A stretch of DNA of 17,003 bases from contig NC_090611.1 of assembly GCF_004359215.1 (NCBI RefSeq), positions 1,987,223 through 2,004,225 of the forward strand, in the 5' to 3' direction. Shown one piece after another: positions 1 to 11,347 of the stretch. Numbering within the stretch: the stretch's first letter is position 1; every line of letters begins with the position of its first letter. This DNA comes from Bremia lactucae (lineage: Eukaryota > Oomycota > Peronosporomycetes > Peronosporales > Peronosporaceae). The position numbers were made by a program, and so were the translations under genes. The notes below the pieces were generated by a model, which saw nothing but the letters and a program-made list of their open reading frames with translations, had not been told where the DNA came from and searched no databases.

Positions 1-1043
1 GCAGAACTCATGCGTCTCGCACGCTGGTTCTTGCCATCGCCCTTTGGGAAGGGAGTCCTCTTGCTGGGCATTTTTGCCCCAGCAGGGACCCTGGCATAGC
101 AGCGAGCCATCATATGGCCGCGCTTGCCGCATTTAAAACAGACCACGTCTGCATTGCCCAACTCCATAGGAGTGGCATCTGTCCTCTCGGCCGACGGCTT
201 ATACCAAGCTGTCGCCGAGGCACTGTTGTAGGATTGCTCCTCAACTAAGGCAATTTGGATTGCCTCTTCCATCGTCGACGGCACCTTTCTGAAAAGGGCC
301 TGTCGCGATGGGCCATGCCGTAGTCCGTTCATAAACGTGGGCACCTTAATGTGCTCCGGAATCGGACCTACGGTTATGGATGCGGACAGCGAGCGCATCT
401 CTTGCACATACTCTTGCAGAGATCGCTTCGCCTGTCGCGCCCCAAAGAAGCGCGCCTGAAGCAACACTTCGTTGTTCGGCGGCTGGTACATGGCGCGAAT
501 CTTATCCTTAAAGATCGCCCATGAGGGGAACGCTTTTCTGTCCGCCATAAGCGCCGAGTAAGCCCACTCTGAGGCCTTACCGCGCAGATGCGACATAGCG
601 TACGACACCATCCGGCTGTCGTCCTCGATGAGCTGGGCGACACCACATTGCTCCACGGCTAAAAGCCAGTGGACAATCGTGTGCGCCGCAGTTCCATCGA
701 ACTTGGGCGGGTCCATCCGAATGGGCCTCGGCTGATGCGGCCGGGCAGAGAGCATCTCAACAGTCCTGTTGAGAGCCTCGCTCCGAGCCTGCTCATGCCT
801 CAGCTCATCCTGAGTCTGAGTGACGGACTCCGCCGCAGCATGGCTCTGTGCCTCGGACGCGGCCCTCCGCTGTCCGAGCACAAATGCCTCAAACTGCTCC
901 AACTGAGCAACATGTTGCTCAGGAGGACTACCCAGGAGCCTGGCCAGGGCTTGTTCACCAAGTCCCTGCGCCATTAGCCCTGCCACCTCCCGATGATGTT
1001 CGGAGAGGTGGGGAAAATGAGCCCAATCAATGTTGAGGCTCAT
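1..1043 (-). CDS. Ty3/Gypsy-type Gag polyprotein, 5' part (runs off window)
   Basis: Frame is open from an ATG at 1043 to the window edge (about 347 codons, no stop); it is longer than any competing frame in this stretch. Residues 1-105 are Gln/Glu-rich and probably helical. From about residue 109 (RMDPPKFDG) the sequence reads like a retrotransposon capsid (Retrotrans_gag family), with FPSWAIFKDKIRAMYQPP and FFGARQAKRSLQEYVQEM as typical blocks. A CCHC zinc knuckle follows (C302, C305, H310, C315; CFKCGKRGHMMARC), then a basic tail. Gag packages element RNA into cytoplasmic particles; the knuckle binds nucleic acid. The ATG lies 37 bp after the putative primer-binding site, the expected place for gag. 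No disabling change is visible, so this copy may be young. The pol part lies outside the window. Confidence 0.88.
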   Translation of the reverse strand, partial: MSLNIDWAHFPHLSEHHREVAGLMAQGLGEQALARLLGSPPEQHVAQLEQFEAFVLGQRRAASEAQSHAAAESVTQTQDELRHEQARSEALNRTVEMLSARPHQPRPIRMDPPKFDGTAAHTIVHWLLAVEQCGVAQLIEDDSRMVSYAMSHLRGKASEWAYSALMADRKAFPSWAIFKDKIRAMYQPPNNEVLLQARFFGARQAKRSLQEYVQEMRSLSASITVGPIPEHIKVPTFMNGLRHGPSRQALFRKVPSTMEEAIQIALVEEQSYNSASATAWYKPSAERTDATPMELGNADVVCFKCGKRGHMMARCYARVPAGAKMPSKRTPFPKGDGKNQRARRMSS

Positions 1044-1079
1044 CCTCACGTACACACGCAGAGATGCGGGTCGTGGGAA

Positions 1080-1097
1080 GGATTTCAAGTGCTACCA
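1080..1097 (-). promoter_or_regulatory. Putative primer-binding site of the Gypsy element (initiator tRNA-Met)
   Basis: On the minus strand the sequence begins TGGTAGCACTTGAAATCC, two bases after the presumed LTR end (TACA). Its complement ends GTGCTACCA; the eukaryotic initiator tRNA-Met characteristically ends in GCUA-CCA (A1:U72 pair). Position between LTR and gag fits. The match to the host tRNA has not been computed. Confidence 0.6.
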
Positions 1098-1099
1098 AG

Positions 1100-1652
1100 T
1101 GTAGGCGGGCACGTCGTAATGCGGCCACGCTCTACTTAGCACACACCCTAGCACAGCGAGGAAGCGGTTTGCACCTGCTTCTCTTGCGTGCAGTGAGGTA
1201 GTTGTGGTGGGCGCGCAAGCGACCTCACCCAACACACTAAGAACTCTGGTGAAGTGACGTCACGGGAGCGGTAATCCGTCTCCTCGTGCGCACTTACCAA
1301 GTAGGTAGTAAATTTCAGACTGATTTATATTTAATAGAATTAAATACAAATACCTATTTTTACCAATTAAAATGATATCTCTATAGATATCATTTAATAT
1401 GTATTGCGAGCGTATCTTTATAGATACCTCGCGTAACTGATGACGCTAGCCGTCATCATGGATGACGCTGGGCGTCATCCCTCCTAATGTGAATGCACCC
1501 ATGTGCATCACATCCACAAGGGTTGGTCACAAATGTGCACCACACCCGAGTGTTGGGTCTAATTACTATTATTTAGTAATTGACCATCCCCTTAAGTACC
1601 AAATGTACTTAATGGGGACTGTGTAACATTAGGGCAACTCTAGCCCGTTACA
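1100..1652 (-). repeat. Putative 5' LTR of the Gypsy element
   Basis: Read on the minus strand, the block starts TGTAACGGGC (at 1652) and ends CCTACA (at 1100), i.e. short TGTA...TACA inverted ends, 553 bp long, and is followed by the primer-binding site and gag. A TATAAA box lies at 1324-1329 (minus). The second LTR copy is outside the window, so the borders rest on terminal motifs only. The 5' (U3) half is filled with inverted repeats, listed separately. Confidence 0.6.
1370..1652. repeat. Run of eight stem-loop-forming inverted repeats in the LTR U3 region
   Basis: Consecutive inverted repeats: 1370-1395 (11-bp perfect arms, 4-nt loop), 1406-1432 (11 paired bases with one bulge), 1438-1458 (8 bp), 1460-1480 (9 bp), 1487-1513 (11 paired, one bulge), 1561-1581 (8 bp), 1588-1617 (12 paired, one bulge) and 1623-1652 (interrupted, spanning the LTR end). 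The pair at 1438-1480 shares the arm GATGACG, so TGACG sites occur four times. All are upstream of the TATA-like box in the element's direction. Confidence 0.75.
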
Positions 1653-1934
1653 GAAACTGTTACTGAATTTTTATATGAATTCCTATGACTCCCTACATCG
1701 TGTTCATTTCAACCACATCGCGGTCGTTTCACTGACGTCGTAGCCGCGAACAGTCGCCCATCACCAAAACTCCTCCTCTGCCATGCAAGCCACATATAAC
1801 CATCTTCCAACAAATACGACTAAAGCTGCAGTATACCGGTCACCTTTAAAAATTCCACGAGGGCAATATTTATTCGCCCAGGCTTTTGTTACAATCTCGG
1901 TTAATTTTTAAAATAAATAAATACTTACACGAGC
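1653..1934 (+). promoter_or_regulatory. Upstream region of the exonuclease-like/ATPase gene
   Basis: This 282-bp gap separates the LTR end from the ATG at 1935. No ORF, RNA gene or clear oomycete initiator element could be read. The last 60 bases are AT-rich and hold an in-frame TAA upstream of the chosen ATG, which supports that start. Confidence 0.4.
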
Positions 1935-4601
1935 ATGGCAAACGGCGAGTATCAATTGCTGTACTTGGCCTCCAACAAGAAATTTGATGCACTACTAGCC
2001 GAGCACGGCAACAAGCCAATCGCAATGACTGGCAAATTAATTGGAGTACACTTTCAGTTTGCGCACGAAAGCAATTCGAATGCTCAGGACGACAAAATTG
2101 TTGCAGTAGCGATTGGCCATGACTTGCCTGCATCCTGTGCAGTCGTGTTGCAAATTGATTCGTTAGATAAGTTGAAGGTTATGTCTGCTCTTAGGACATT
2201 ACTGGAAGATACAAATATAACAAAGATCATGTATGACGTCGAACGGGTGGCAAAATCGCTCCATTCCTTCGGATTGGCTGGTGTTGATCTCTCCAGTTGC
2301 ATGGATCTGCAGATTTTGTATCAGCTACTGGTGGATTCCAAGGTCTCTAAAGAGAATCTAAAAAACATTGTTTTAGCATTTGGGGGGAAATCAACAATCT
2401 CTATTCAACAACAAGTAGCGGAATTTAATGCTAATCTCAAGCCTAATGCGTGGAAGAAGTCGCCGTTGGCGCCACCCATGCAAAAAATGTTGGTCCAGTC
2501 AATGCGTCTGTATACTCGGTGTTATAGTGGAGCCTGTGGTTTGTCGGGGGTAAATTCTAAGTTTCCCAGCGTTTACGCAGCTACAAAAGAGAAATGGAAA
2601 AATTCTTTATTCGCCCGTTCAAGCACGTCGATTATCGCTGGCGTCCCGGTAGCAAATGAGGCTACGAAGTCTCACCTTGGAAAAACAACAAGTCTAATTT
2701 TGAAACCCACAAGATCTACGCCCCATGTTGCTGCAATTGAGCAAACTGTATCGCCCAGCCCTTTTATCAAAATCGAGTACGTCTCGTCAAACGTAGACTT
2801 ACAGCGCCTGCTTCAAAAGAACAATAAGTTAATGGTCGGTGCGCCATCTGTGGTCGGCATTCATTTCCAGTTTACCCAAGACAACACGAACTCTAGTGAA
2901 AAAATCGATCATGACCAGCTTGCTCTTATCAGTATCGTAAGCAAAACAAATGCACACGACACCGCTGTTGTTTTGCAGCTTGATTCGCTGGATCTAAGAC
3001 GAGTGCTTTCTGCTTTACAGATGCTTCTAAATGACCCAACAATCGTTAAAGTCATGCACAGTCTACACCGAGCGGCATTTTGCCTTCACCGCAATGGCCT
3101 CAGCGTCAATTTAAAGGGCTGCATTGATTTGCAGATCGCATACGAAAATAATGTGGATTCGTCTGAGCTGCGTGCGAGTATGCATCAAATTGTAAATTTC
3201 TGCAAGTCCAGAGATAATAAGTCAAACCTAGCACACACAATGCAGTCATTTAAGGCCAGCGTGAGGCCTCTGGACTCCAGTACGTGGGCCAATCGACCAC
3301 TACCAGAGTCGTTGCTACGAATGGTAGCCAGCAGTGCGCAGCTCTATGCGCAGTGTTATGACGAGCTTGATCTTGCATCCAATTTTGCATTGTATAGCTG
3401 GATGACCACCGCACGATGGCGTTTTGCGATCGAAAACCAAGGGCTCCCGGCGATTTGGTTTAATCCAGACTCTGAAAATCAGCCACGGAGTCTTGAATAT
3501 TTTACTTTCCATAATGGTCGAACTTTTTTTTCAAGAAGCGTACGTTTGCCATCGATTATTCTACCACTGAAGCTACAATGTGAGATTAATTCTTTGATAC
3601 GCTTGCTTCCACAACACTACCAAGATGCCATCGTCGCTATTGAAGGCTACAACGAAAAGCTTGTGGACATTTGTCTTGATGTCGGGCGAATTCCTTTCGT
3701 CTACATTGGGAAAAAGCAACGTGTCGTTCTCAGCAAAAATGGCGTCACTAAAGACATAATCGATGAAATTGTCAATAAGTTGGGAGGCGAAACGCGCATT
3801 GGAGGCGATAATCGAGCTGGCATCGATCGACAGCTGCACCGCATCTCAGTCATGCGCAGTAAGAAGGATGAGATCTATGGGCTCACTATGCGTGTTGGAC
3901 GAGCTCTATGTAATGCTGCATGCGTGCTGACGGATCTGCTACTGAGCACTAAACACGCCAATAAGTCTGTCCTTGTGTTGGGTCACCCAGGAAGTGGCAA
4001 GACAACGCTCATTCGAGACGTGGCACGATGTGTGTCAGAGACCATGGAGAATGTGTGCATCATCGACACGTCAAACGAAATTGGCGGCGATGGGCTGGTG
4101 CCACATGAGTGTATCGGTTGGGCTCGCCGTATGATGGTGCCGTCACTAGAGGCCCAAGCGAGGGTCATGGTCGAATGCGTACAGAATCACACGGTCGAGA
4201 CATTGATTGTCGACGAAATTGGTCGAAAGGCAGAGGTATTGGCAGCATCAACAGTACGTCAGCGCGGTCCACGGTTGATCGCTAGTGCTCACGGTGACTT
4301 TCGAGCGTTGATTAAAAATCCAGATTTAAAAGGTTTGGTCGGTGGTTCACAGCAAGTGATTGTGGGGGATAAAGAAGCAAAGACATCAAGCCAGGGAAAG
4401 CTGCAGAGTCAGCGCGCGGGGAATCCCATTTTCGATGTGATTGTGGAGTTGGATCACGTATGTCGCGGTCGGTGTCAAATTATTTGGGATGTGGCAAAGG
4501 CTGTAGATAATATGCTCGAAGGAAACGACTATGCAGTTGAGATTCGTCGATGGGAAAAGAGCACAGTAGGCGTCCAAGTCCTGGGCGATATTGCAACGTA
4601 A
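1935..4601 (+). CDS. Tandem degenerate 3'-5' exonuclease domains fused to a SpoIIIAA/Ycf45-type AAA ATPase
   Basis: Single-exon gene of 888 residues; an in-frame stop precedes the ATG. Two related domains (about 25-190 and 295-470) follow the RNase D/EXD fold: GVHFQF or GIHFQF, then LLEDTNITKIM or LLNDPTIVKVM, then PLAPPMQKM or PLPESLLRM. The catalytic DEDD set appears lost in both. The motif I D-x-E is H39-x-Q41 and H310-x-Q312, the motif II Asp aligns with V105 and A380, and the motif III Y-xxx-D block reads LVQSMRLY and VASSAQLY. Residues about 600-860 match the SpoIIIAA/Ycf45 ATPase: LTMRVGRA, Walker A GHPGSGKT (683-690), IIDTSNEIGGDG, IGWARRM, Walker B LIVDEIG (757-763), SAHGDFRALIKNP and LVGGSQQV. 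ATP hydrolysis looks possible and exonuclease activity does not. Inference: the exonuclease-like halves may bind RNA or DNA passively, as proposed for inactive EXD1-type proteins. Cellular role unknown. Confidence 0.9.
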   Translation: MANGEYQLLYLASNKKFDALLAEHGNKPIAMTGKLIGVHFQFAHESNSNAQDDKIVAVAIGHDLPASCAVVLQIDSLDKLKVMSALRTLLEDTNITKIMYDVERVAKSLHSFGLAGVDLSSCMDLQILYQLLVDSKVSKENLKNIVLAFGGKSTISIQQQVAEFNANLKPNAWKKSPLAPPMQKMLVQSMRLYTRCYSGACGLSGVNSKFPSVYAATKEKWKNSLFARSSTSIIAGVPVANEATKSHLGKTTSLILKPTRSTPHVAAIEQTVSPSPFIKIEYVSSNVDLQRLLQKNNKLMVGAPSVVGIHFQFTQDNTNSSEKIDHDQLALISIVSKTNAHDTAVVLQLDSLDLRRVLSALQMLLNDPTIVKVMHSLHRAAFCLHRNGLSVNLKGCIDLQIAYENNVDSSELRASMHQIVNFCKSRDNKSNLAHTMQSFKASVRPLDSSTWANRPLPESLLRMVASSAQLYAQCYDELDLASNFALYSWMTTARWRFAIENQGLPAIWFNPDSENQPRSLEYFTFHNGRTFFSRSVRLPSIILPLKLQCEINSLIRLLPQHYQDAIVAIEGYNEKLVDICLDVGRIPFVYIGKKQRVVLSKNGVTKDIIDEIVNKLGGETRIGGDNRAGIDRQLHRISVMRSKKDEIYGLTMRVGRALCNAACVLTDLLLSTKHANKSVLVLGHPGSGKTTLIRDVARCVSETMENVCIIDTSNEIGGDGLVPHECIGWARRMMVPSLEAQARVMVECVQNHTVETLIVDEIGRKAEVLAASTVRQRGPRLIASAHGDFRALIKNPDLKGLVGGSQQVIVGDKEAKTSSQGKLQSQRAGNPIFDVIVELDHVCRGRCQIIWDVAKAVDNMLEGNDYAVEIRRWEKSTVGVQVLGDIAT

Positions 4602-4783
4602 TAACGAAAGAGCTTGCAATAATCTAATATAATATTTTTGTGGTTTGATCACAAGTGCCTAATTCAGTAAATTTACATGATATTAAATTCTCAACTGAAA
4701 TTGGCAGACAGCCCTTGCTGCAGCCGTCGCAGTCTAGGTATCCTCTTATCTTTAGCGACGACCTTACATATATTGGTGCTCTC

Positions 4784-6060
4784 ATGAATCGCAACGTGCG
4801 CCCCGAGAATGTGGAGTTTACCGTGAAGGTAGAGAGCGACCATTAGCTGCTTGCAGCTTAATGTTAATTATCTATTTGACGTCCTGTTGTAGGCAGCGGA
4901 GGACCTCGTACTGACCGGCAAAGAGCGGTCGATTGTGCGAGTGGCCGCCAATAATATGTACTCGTGTCTGATGCAGAAAACGCAGCGATTTTCGTCGCTC
5001 TTTCGTCACTACAGCAAACACCACGGTTTGCCACGCGAATCACTCGACTTTTTCTTCACGGTAAGAAAGGAGCCCGCCGTTGCAAAAAAAACAAAAAATT
5101 ACGTGCTTTCTTAGAATCGGCTGGACCCCGAAGACTCACCAGAATCGGTACATTTACAAAAGGTGGAGTAATGATGGCACAGGCAAAAGTTTAAAATATT
5201 TCTGACTGATCCAATCTGCGTTTAGAATGATATTATTCTAGTCAGGCGTCGAGTGGCACCCACGACACTGACGCTTCCAAGTCATAATGACGAAATGTAC
5301 TTTGGTACAATGAGGGAGCTTTTCCAGGTGAGGGTATTGAAAGGCTGCTGTCGTGTGGCTCGACGTTACTTACATTTTTTGTGCAGAGCGGTGTTCGCAG
5401 TGACATCACGCTCGAAGTCGGACCTGACCGAGAAATGCTGCGGGCGCATCGACTCATTCTTACAACAAGATGCGAGATCTTCGAAGCCATGTTTCGACCT
5501 GGAGCCATGAAAGAAAGCTGGGATGGCGTTGTGCGTATAGAAGATCACTCCCCCGAGATGGTTTCGAAGATGCTCGAGTTTATTTACACGAACCGTGTGC
5601 TAGATTTGGCAAAGCTTAACTCTAATGTACGTGAGTAATGAGATATGTTTTAGGCAGACGTAAGACCTGAAAACGTGATTTGTGCTTTTGACGAATGAAG
5701 CAATTGATCGATCTCCTGACGTTGTCGGAGCAGTATCTGCTTCTGCCACTGAAGCACCTGTGCGAAGTTGCCGCACAAGATGTTTTATCTGTCGGCAATA
5801 TCGGCCGCTTTCTCTGCGCTGCGGAAAAGTTTAACGCTGCGTACCTGAAGGAGTACTGCATCGCGTATTTTATGAATCACACAAGCGAAATTATTGACGA
5901 TGAAAACTTTCGCGATGAGATTGAGAGCTGTCCGTCTATGGCACTTACTATCGTGCGCGCAACTACACGCATTCCTGGATCGCTGTCGGAGCCTGTGCAG
6001 AAACGAAGACGACTCAATATGCCGTTTGATGAGCCGGAATATTTATCACCGAGCACCTGA
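4784..6060 (+). CDS. Ubiquitin-like (SUMO/Rad60-SLD type) plus BTB/POZ domain protein, six exons
   Basis: Exons 4784-4828, 4893-5060, 5115-5162, 5226-5327, 5387-5626 and 5701-6060 give 320 residues; every intron (54-74 bp) is GT..AG and phase 0. Residues about 27-97 form a SUMO/Rad60-like fold: KTQRFSSLFRHYSKHHGLP, SLDFFFT, NRLDPEDSPESVHL, KNDIILV. Residues about 121-235 form a BTB domain: SDITLEVG, LRAHRLILTTRCEIFEAMF, FIYTNRVLDL, LIDLLTLSEQYLLLPLKHLCE. A BACK-like helical tail and a basic KRRR cluster near the end (possible nuclear signal) follow. BTB proteins usually dimerise and bring substrates to cullin-3 ligases; that role is inferred. The first exon is uncertain: 4784 is the first in-frame ATG, but the frame is open back to 4649, so an upstream exon could exist. 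The last intron uses AAG at 5700 rather than the earlier TTTTAG, which would break the frame. Confidence 0.82.
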
Positions 6061-6253
6061 CTTTCAAGCAGCGCATCCACCTGGATTAAATCTTTATTTA
6101 CGACGAAGCCACATTCGCTGATGCTTTATTGCTTTTCGTCGGCTTTAGCTTAGCAGCGGAGACCTCCGCCTTTTAGTAGATACCCACTTGACAATGTAAT
6201 GCGCAGGAACAATATGTAAACAGTGTCAGCAAGTTTGTGCTTTATTTCTCTTC
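6061..6253. other. Convergent intergenic region between the UBL-BTB and FIGNL1 genes
   Basis: The stops of the two genes face each other 193 bp apart. The stretch is AT-rich with AATAAA-like words on the minus strand (just after 6254), and probably carries both 3' UTRs. No ORF of interest was seen. Confidence 0.5.
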
Positions 6254-8623
<2,370 letters not shown>

Positions 8624-8743
8624 CTGACTTCTTCTTGTAGAAATTTGTGCATCTTCTTCATGCCGCTTTCGGCCATGCAATAAAGCTTTTCACAGTCGTA
8701 TCAGTCACATCTAAACGATAATTTCAATCACCAAGGTGTTTAC

Positions 8744-8910
8744 AAACAGAAAGTCGCCGCGTGCAGACGCTGCAAAACATGGGCACTGTCGCGGTCCGAA
8801 TGCACAAAACTCAGCGCTCTAAGCATTTCCTTGTGCATCTCCGCATTATTTGAATCTTTTCGAGCGCGTAAAAGATCGTACACCACGTTTCCAGCATCAT
8901 TGTCTACCAT
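8744..8910 (-). other. Likely 5' coding exon of the FIGNL1 gene (or a separate small ORF)
   Basis: From an ATG at 8910 a protein-like frame (MVDNDAGNVVYDLLRARK...) reaches a good donor, GTAAAC, at 8743; without splicing it stops at 8740. The helical stretch EMHKEMLRALSFVHSDRDSA loosely recalls the FIGNL1 N-terminal helices. Joining in phase to the FIGNL1 frame needs an acceptor at 8634-8635 or 8628-8629, giving an intron of 110-116 bp, longer than the other introns here. A T-rich tract ending TTTAG directly precedes the ATG and could itself be an acceptor, so a 5' UTR intron is possible. It would add about 57-59 residues to FIGNL1. Confidence 0.5.
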
Positions 8911-8992
8911 GCTAAAAAAAAGGAATTGCAAAAGTATTGTATTAAGTGACAGATAGAAATCCGAAATATACTGCCTCGGGTAATTTAACTCG

Positions 8993-10617
8993 TTAAGATG
9001 AGCGCAGATTGTACCGCTTCACGGCGGCAGTGGCAGCAGCGTGGCCAGCAACAGCCTTAAACACTTCTCGATCTTGCGGCCGCACGCTATTCCCGTCTTC
9101 GACCCCAATTTCTTCTTTGTTGGCTTGGTCGGCCCCACTAGCCTTACTGGTATTCAATGGAGACGCAGTAGCTTTTCCGTTGCTTGTCCGGCTCTGCCGA
9201 GAACGTTCTTTCTCTTTTTCTGGTGGAGCAGTCTTTTTGGGCTCGACTGCAGACACTGAGCAATCTTTACCAAATTTTTTAATACGCTTTTGCATGGGGC
9301 TTTTGATGGTAGACTCTTGTGATGCATCTGCACACTTAGCAGCCTGATGAAAAGTTTATAAAAAAATCAGCATGTAGTTTCCAAGTGACTTCAATGCAAT
9401 CCTATACATACCGCTTCATTCTTAAAGCGTGAACCCCACTTGTACGGTGTAGTTAAGCCTTTCTCCCCACCTAATTTGAGAAATTGCTGTTCATAAAAGT
9501 CGTAGTCCGGTCGATGCTCAAAGCCACACGTACGAACGTGTTTTAGCACTATCGCCCATTCACGAGGCAGTGAGGCACATAGTTGGGTCACAGAAGTAGA
9601 CTTTTTAATTCTTGCACCTTCAGCATCACTGGACGCTTCCTGCCACGGAAGATTTCCCCGCATCATGTAAATAAGGACGTACAGCAGTGACTCAATATCA
9701 TCGCGCCTGCTTGAAGCTGAAAATAGAATAAGCATATTTTCCTTCACTTTATCGTAGTAGTTATAGCGATAATACGTACTAGCACCGTTGTGGCAGTTCA
9801 AGCTTAGAAAAGTTGGCGTCCCTACTACTGTTCCTTGCTTTAACTCTTTATGCTTGCCCGAGGCCAGAACGTAGCGATCAGAGATGCCAAAGTCGACGCA
9901 ATACACTTTATATTCCTTGTCCTTGTCCAGCATGAAATTTTCGGGTTTAACGTCCACATACAAAATGTTCTTCACATGCATCTGCTGCAGCGTCACCAAC
10001 TAAGACCACGCAGCTTATTGACTTCAGCGCGGCATATTCCGAAGCAATTATAGATTAATAAAATCGTTCTTACAATTTCCTGGCCCAGTCGAGCTGCCGT
10101 GATCGATGGAATTGGTCCTTGTTCTTGCAGCACCGTCTCCAGCGTTCGCCCGAGCCGCTCGATTACGAGAAAACGATAACCCTGCACATGAATTCATTAA
10201 CAATTACGTGTTAATTTTTAAGCACAAGAAAAGAGGCAATTCGCGCACCTTGTCCTCGCCGTAAGCTCCATTCGGCACGTAGGGGATGCCAGAAAGGGCA
10301 CTCAGGTGATTCTTGTACAACAGATGCTCGGCATATAGCGCATCAGCGTTACGCTCGGCCGAAGTCTTCTTACGTTTCTTGTTCTTGAGCTTAGAACCTG
10401 GAATCTGCGGGAGCGGCGAAAGCTTTATCACGTATTCGTGATTTTTATCGCTGTCTAGGGAGCTTGCTGACTTAACTGCGGTAAAATACAAACATCGACG
10501 TAATTATTTATTACTGGAGACATTACGGAATCAATATTTACCCGCAAAGACGTCACTGCAAGCCCCCGAGCCCAGCTTCTTGCCCAGAATCCATGTCTTT
10601 AGCTTTATTCCCTCCAT
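8993..10617 (-). CDS. VRK/casein kinase 1-group protein kinase with basic C-terminal tail, five exons
   Basis: Exons (minus) 10617-10542, 10475-10249, 10181-10074, 9999-9412 and 9343-8993 join in phase to 449 residues; introns are 66-74 bp. The glycine loop is LGSGACSDVF (15-24), the ATP lysine K43 (YVIKLSP), and GYRFLVIERLGRTLETVL follows as in VRK kinases. The catalytic loop is YVDVKPENFML (151-161), with D153, K155 and N158 kept but Tyr-Val in place of His-Arg. The metal motif is VDFG (172-175). SRRDDIESLLYVLIYMMRGNLPW is the CK1-group signature. Activity looks possible. The tail (about 334-449) is Lys/Ser-rich, fitting a nuclear protein; known VRKs phosphorylate chromatin proteins. VRK is favoured over CK1 because of the insert before GYRF and the absent HRD, but the subfamily is not certain. 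The start ATG lies just before the glycine loop. Confidence 0.87.
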
Positions 10618-10949
10618 TGTTTAGCTTTTGACACGGCAATAGCAAATAACTTATTGCAATAATCATCACTTAATGTTTACAATAAATTTCTAACCCGCCT
10701 TCGTGCTTTAAATTTTCAGATTGTCCTCCTTTTATGTCGAGTATGTAAATACGTGTCGAGGACACAAAGTTCTGACAGGGAAGAAGTGTGCAATGCAATC
10801 TACACTGAGCCTTACGGAGGTGGTGGTTACGAAGGCGGTCTTTGTCCATATAAAACAAATGCACTTTTCTGGCTATATTCAATTTACTGAATGGTATATC
10901 ATTAAGAGAGGCAGACGTGTCTATTTAACACAAGAAGTCTAGATCCGAG
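10618..10949. other. Upstream region of the kinase gene, no gene seen
   Basis: About 330 bp of AT-rich sequence between the kinase ATG and the first LTR-like repeat. Two overlapping open frames of about 70 codons occur on opposite strands, but neither resembles a known protein. The kinase promoter presumably lies here. Confidence 0.4.
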
Positions 10950-11220
10950 GGTTACATAAGAATTATTTCATTAGAGGAAATAAATAAAGAAATACAAAAT
11001 TATTATCTTTAATAATTTTGACTTTAACAAATTGATGCAATAAAACATTAGCTCGATTGATTGGTCGATTTAAGTCTAAATTAACCCCGCCAATCGTTAT
11101 AAGACACGATTGTGCGGTGCGCAAGGAGGCGCAATAATTAGTTAGCTATTAATATAATAAAGTTTAGTAGTATATAAAAGATCTTAGAGAGAGAGAGAAA
11201 AGAACAGACAGTCTATTACA
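10950..11220 (+). repeat. Copia-type LTR copy A (solo or one arm of an inverted pair)
   Basis: Starting GTTACATAAG and ending GTCTATTACA, this block aligns along its length with the reverse complement of 14522-14270. Shared blocks in the same order include TTACATAA, AGAGGAAAT, TACAAAATT, TTTGACTT, ACACGATT, GAGGCGCA, TATTAATATA and AAAGATC. Divergence is high, roughly a third of positions by eye. No Copia coding sequence lies next to it. A short GA run is at 11186-11198. Confidence 0.6.
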
Positions 11221-11347
11221 CGGTAATATTGTGAACAAGACTTCTGGAATGTCCTAAGCCAGATTAGCAACGCCGGTGTCGAATTGCCCGGTGGTTGTAC
11301 GTGGCTCACCACATGATGTGATGCTCTGGAAGGCACAGAGATTTCAT

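Noticed and set aside
374..646. Minus-strand ORF of 90 codons
   Set aside because: It is in a different frame from the recognisable Gag capsid sequence covering the same bases.
669..1036. Plus-strand ORFs of 62-102 codons
   Set aside because: They are antisense to the long gag frame with zinc knuckle and show no recognisable protein.
5242..5548. Minus-strand ORFs opposite the BTB exons
   Set aside because: The plus strand encodes a clear BTB domain with matched splice sites; the antisense frames have no family match.
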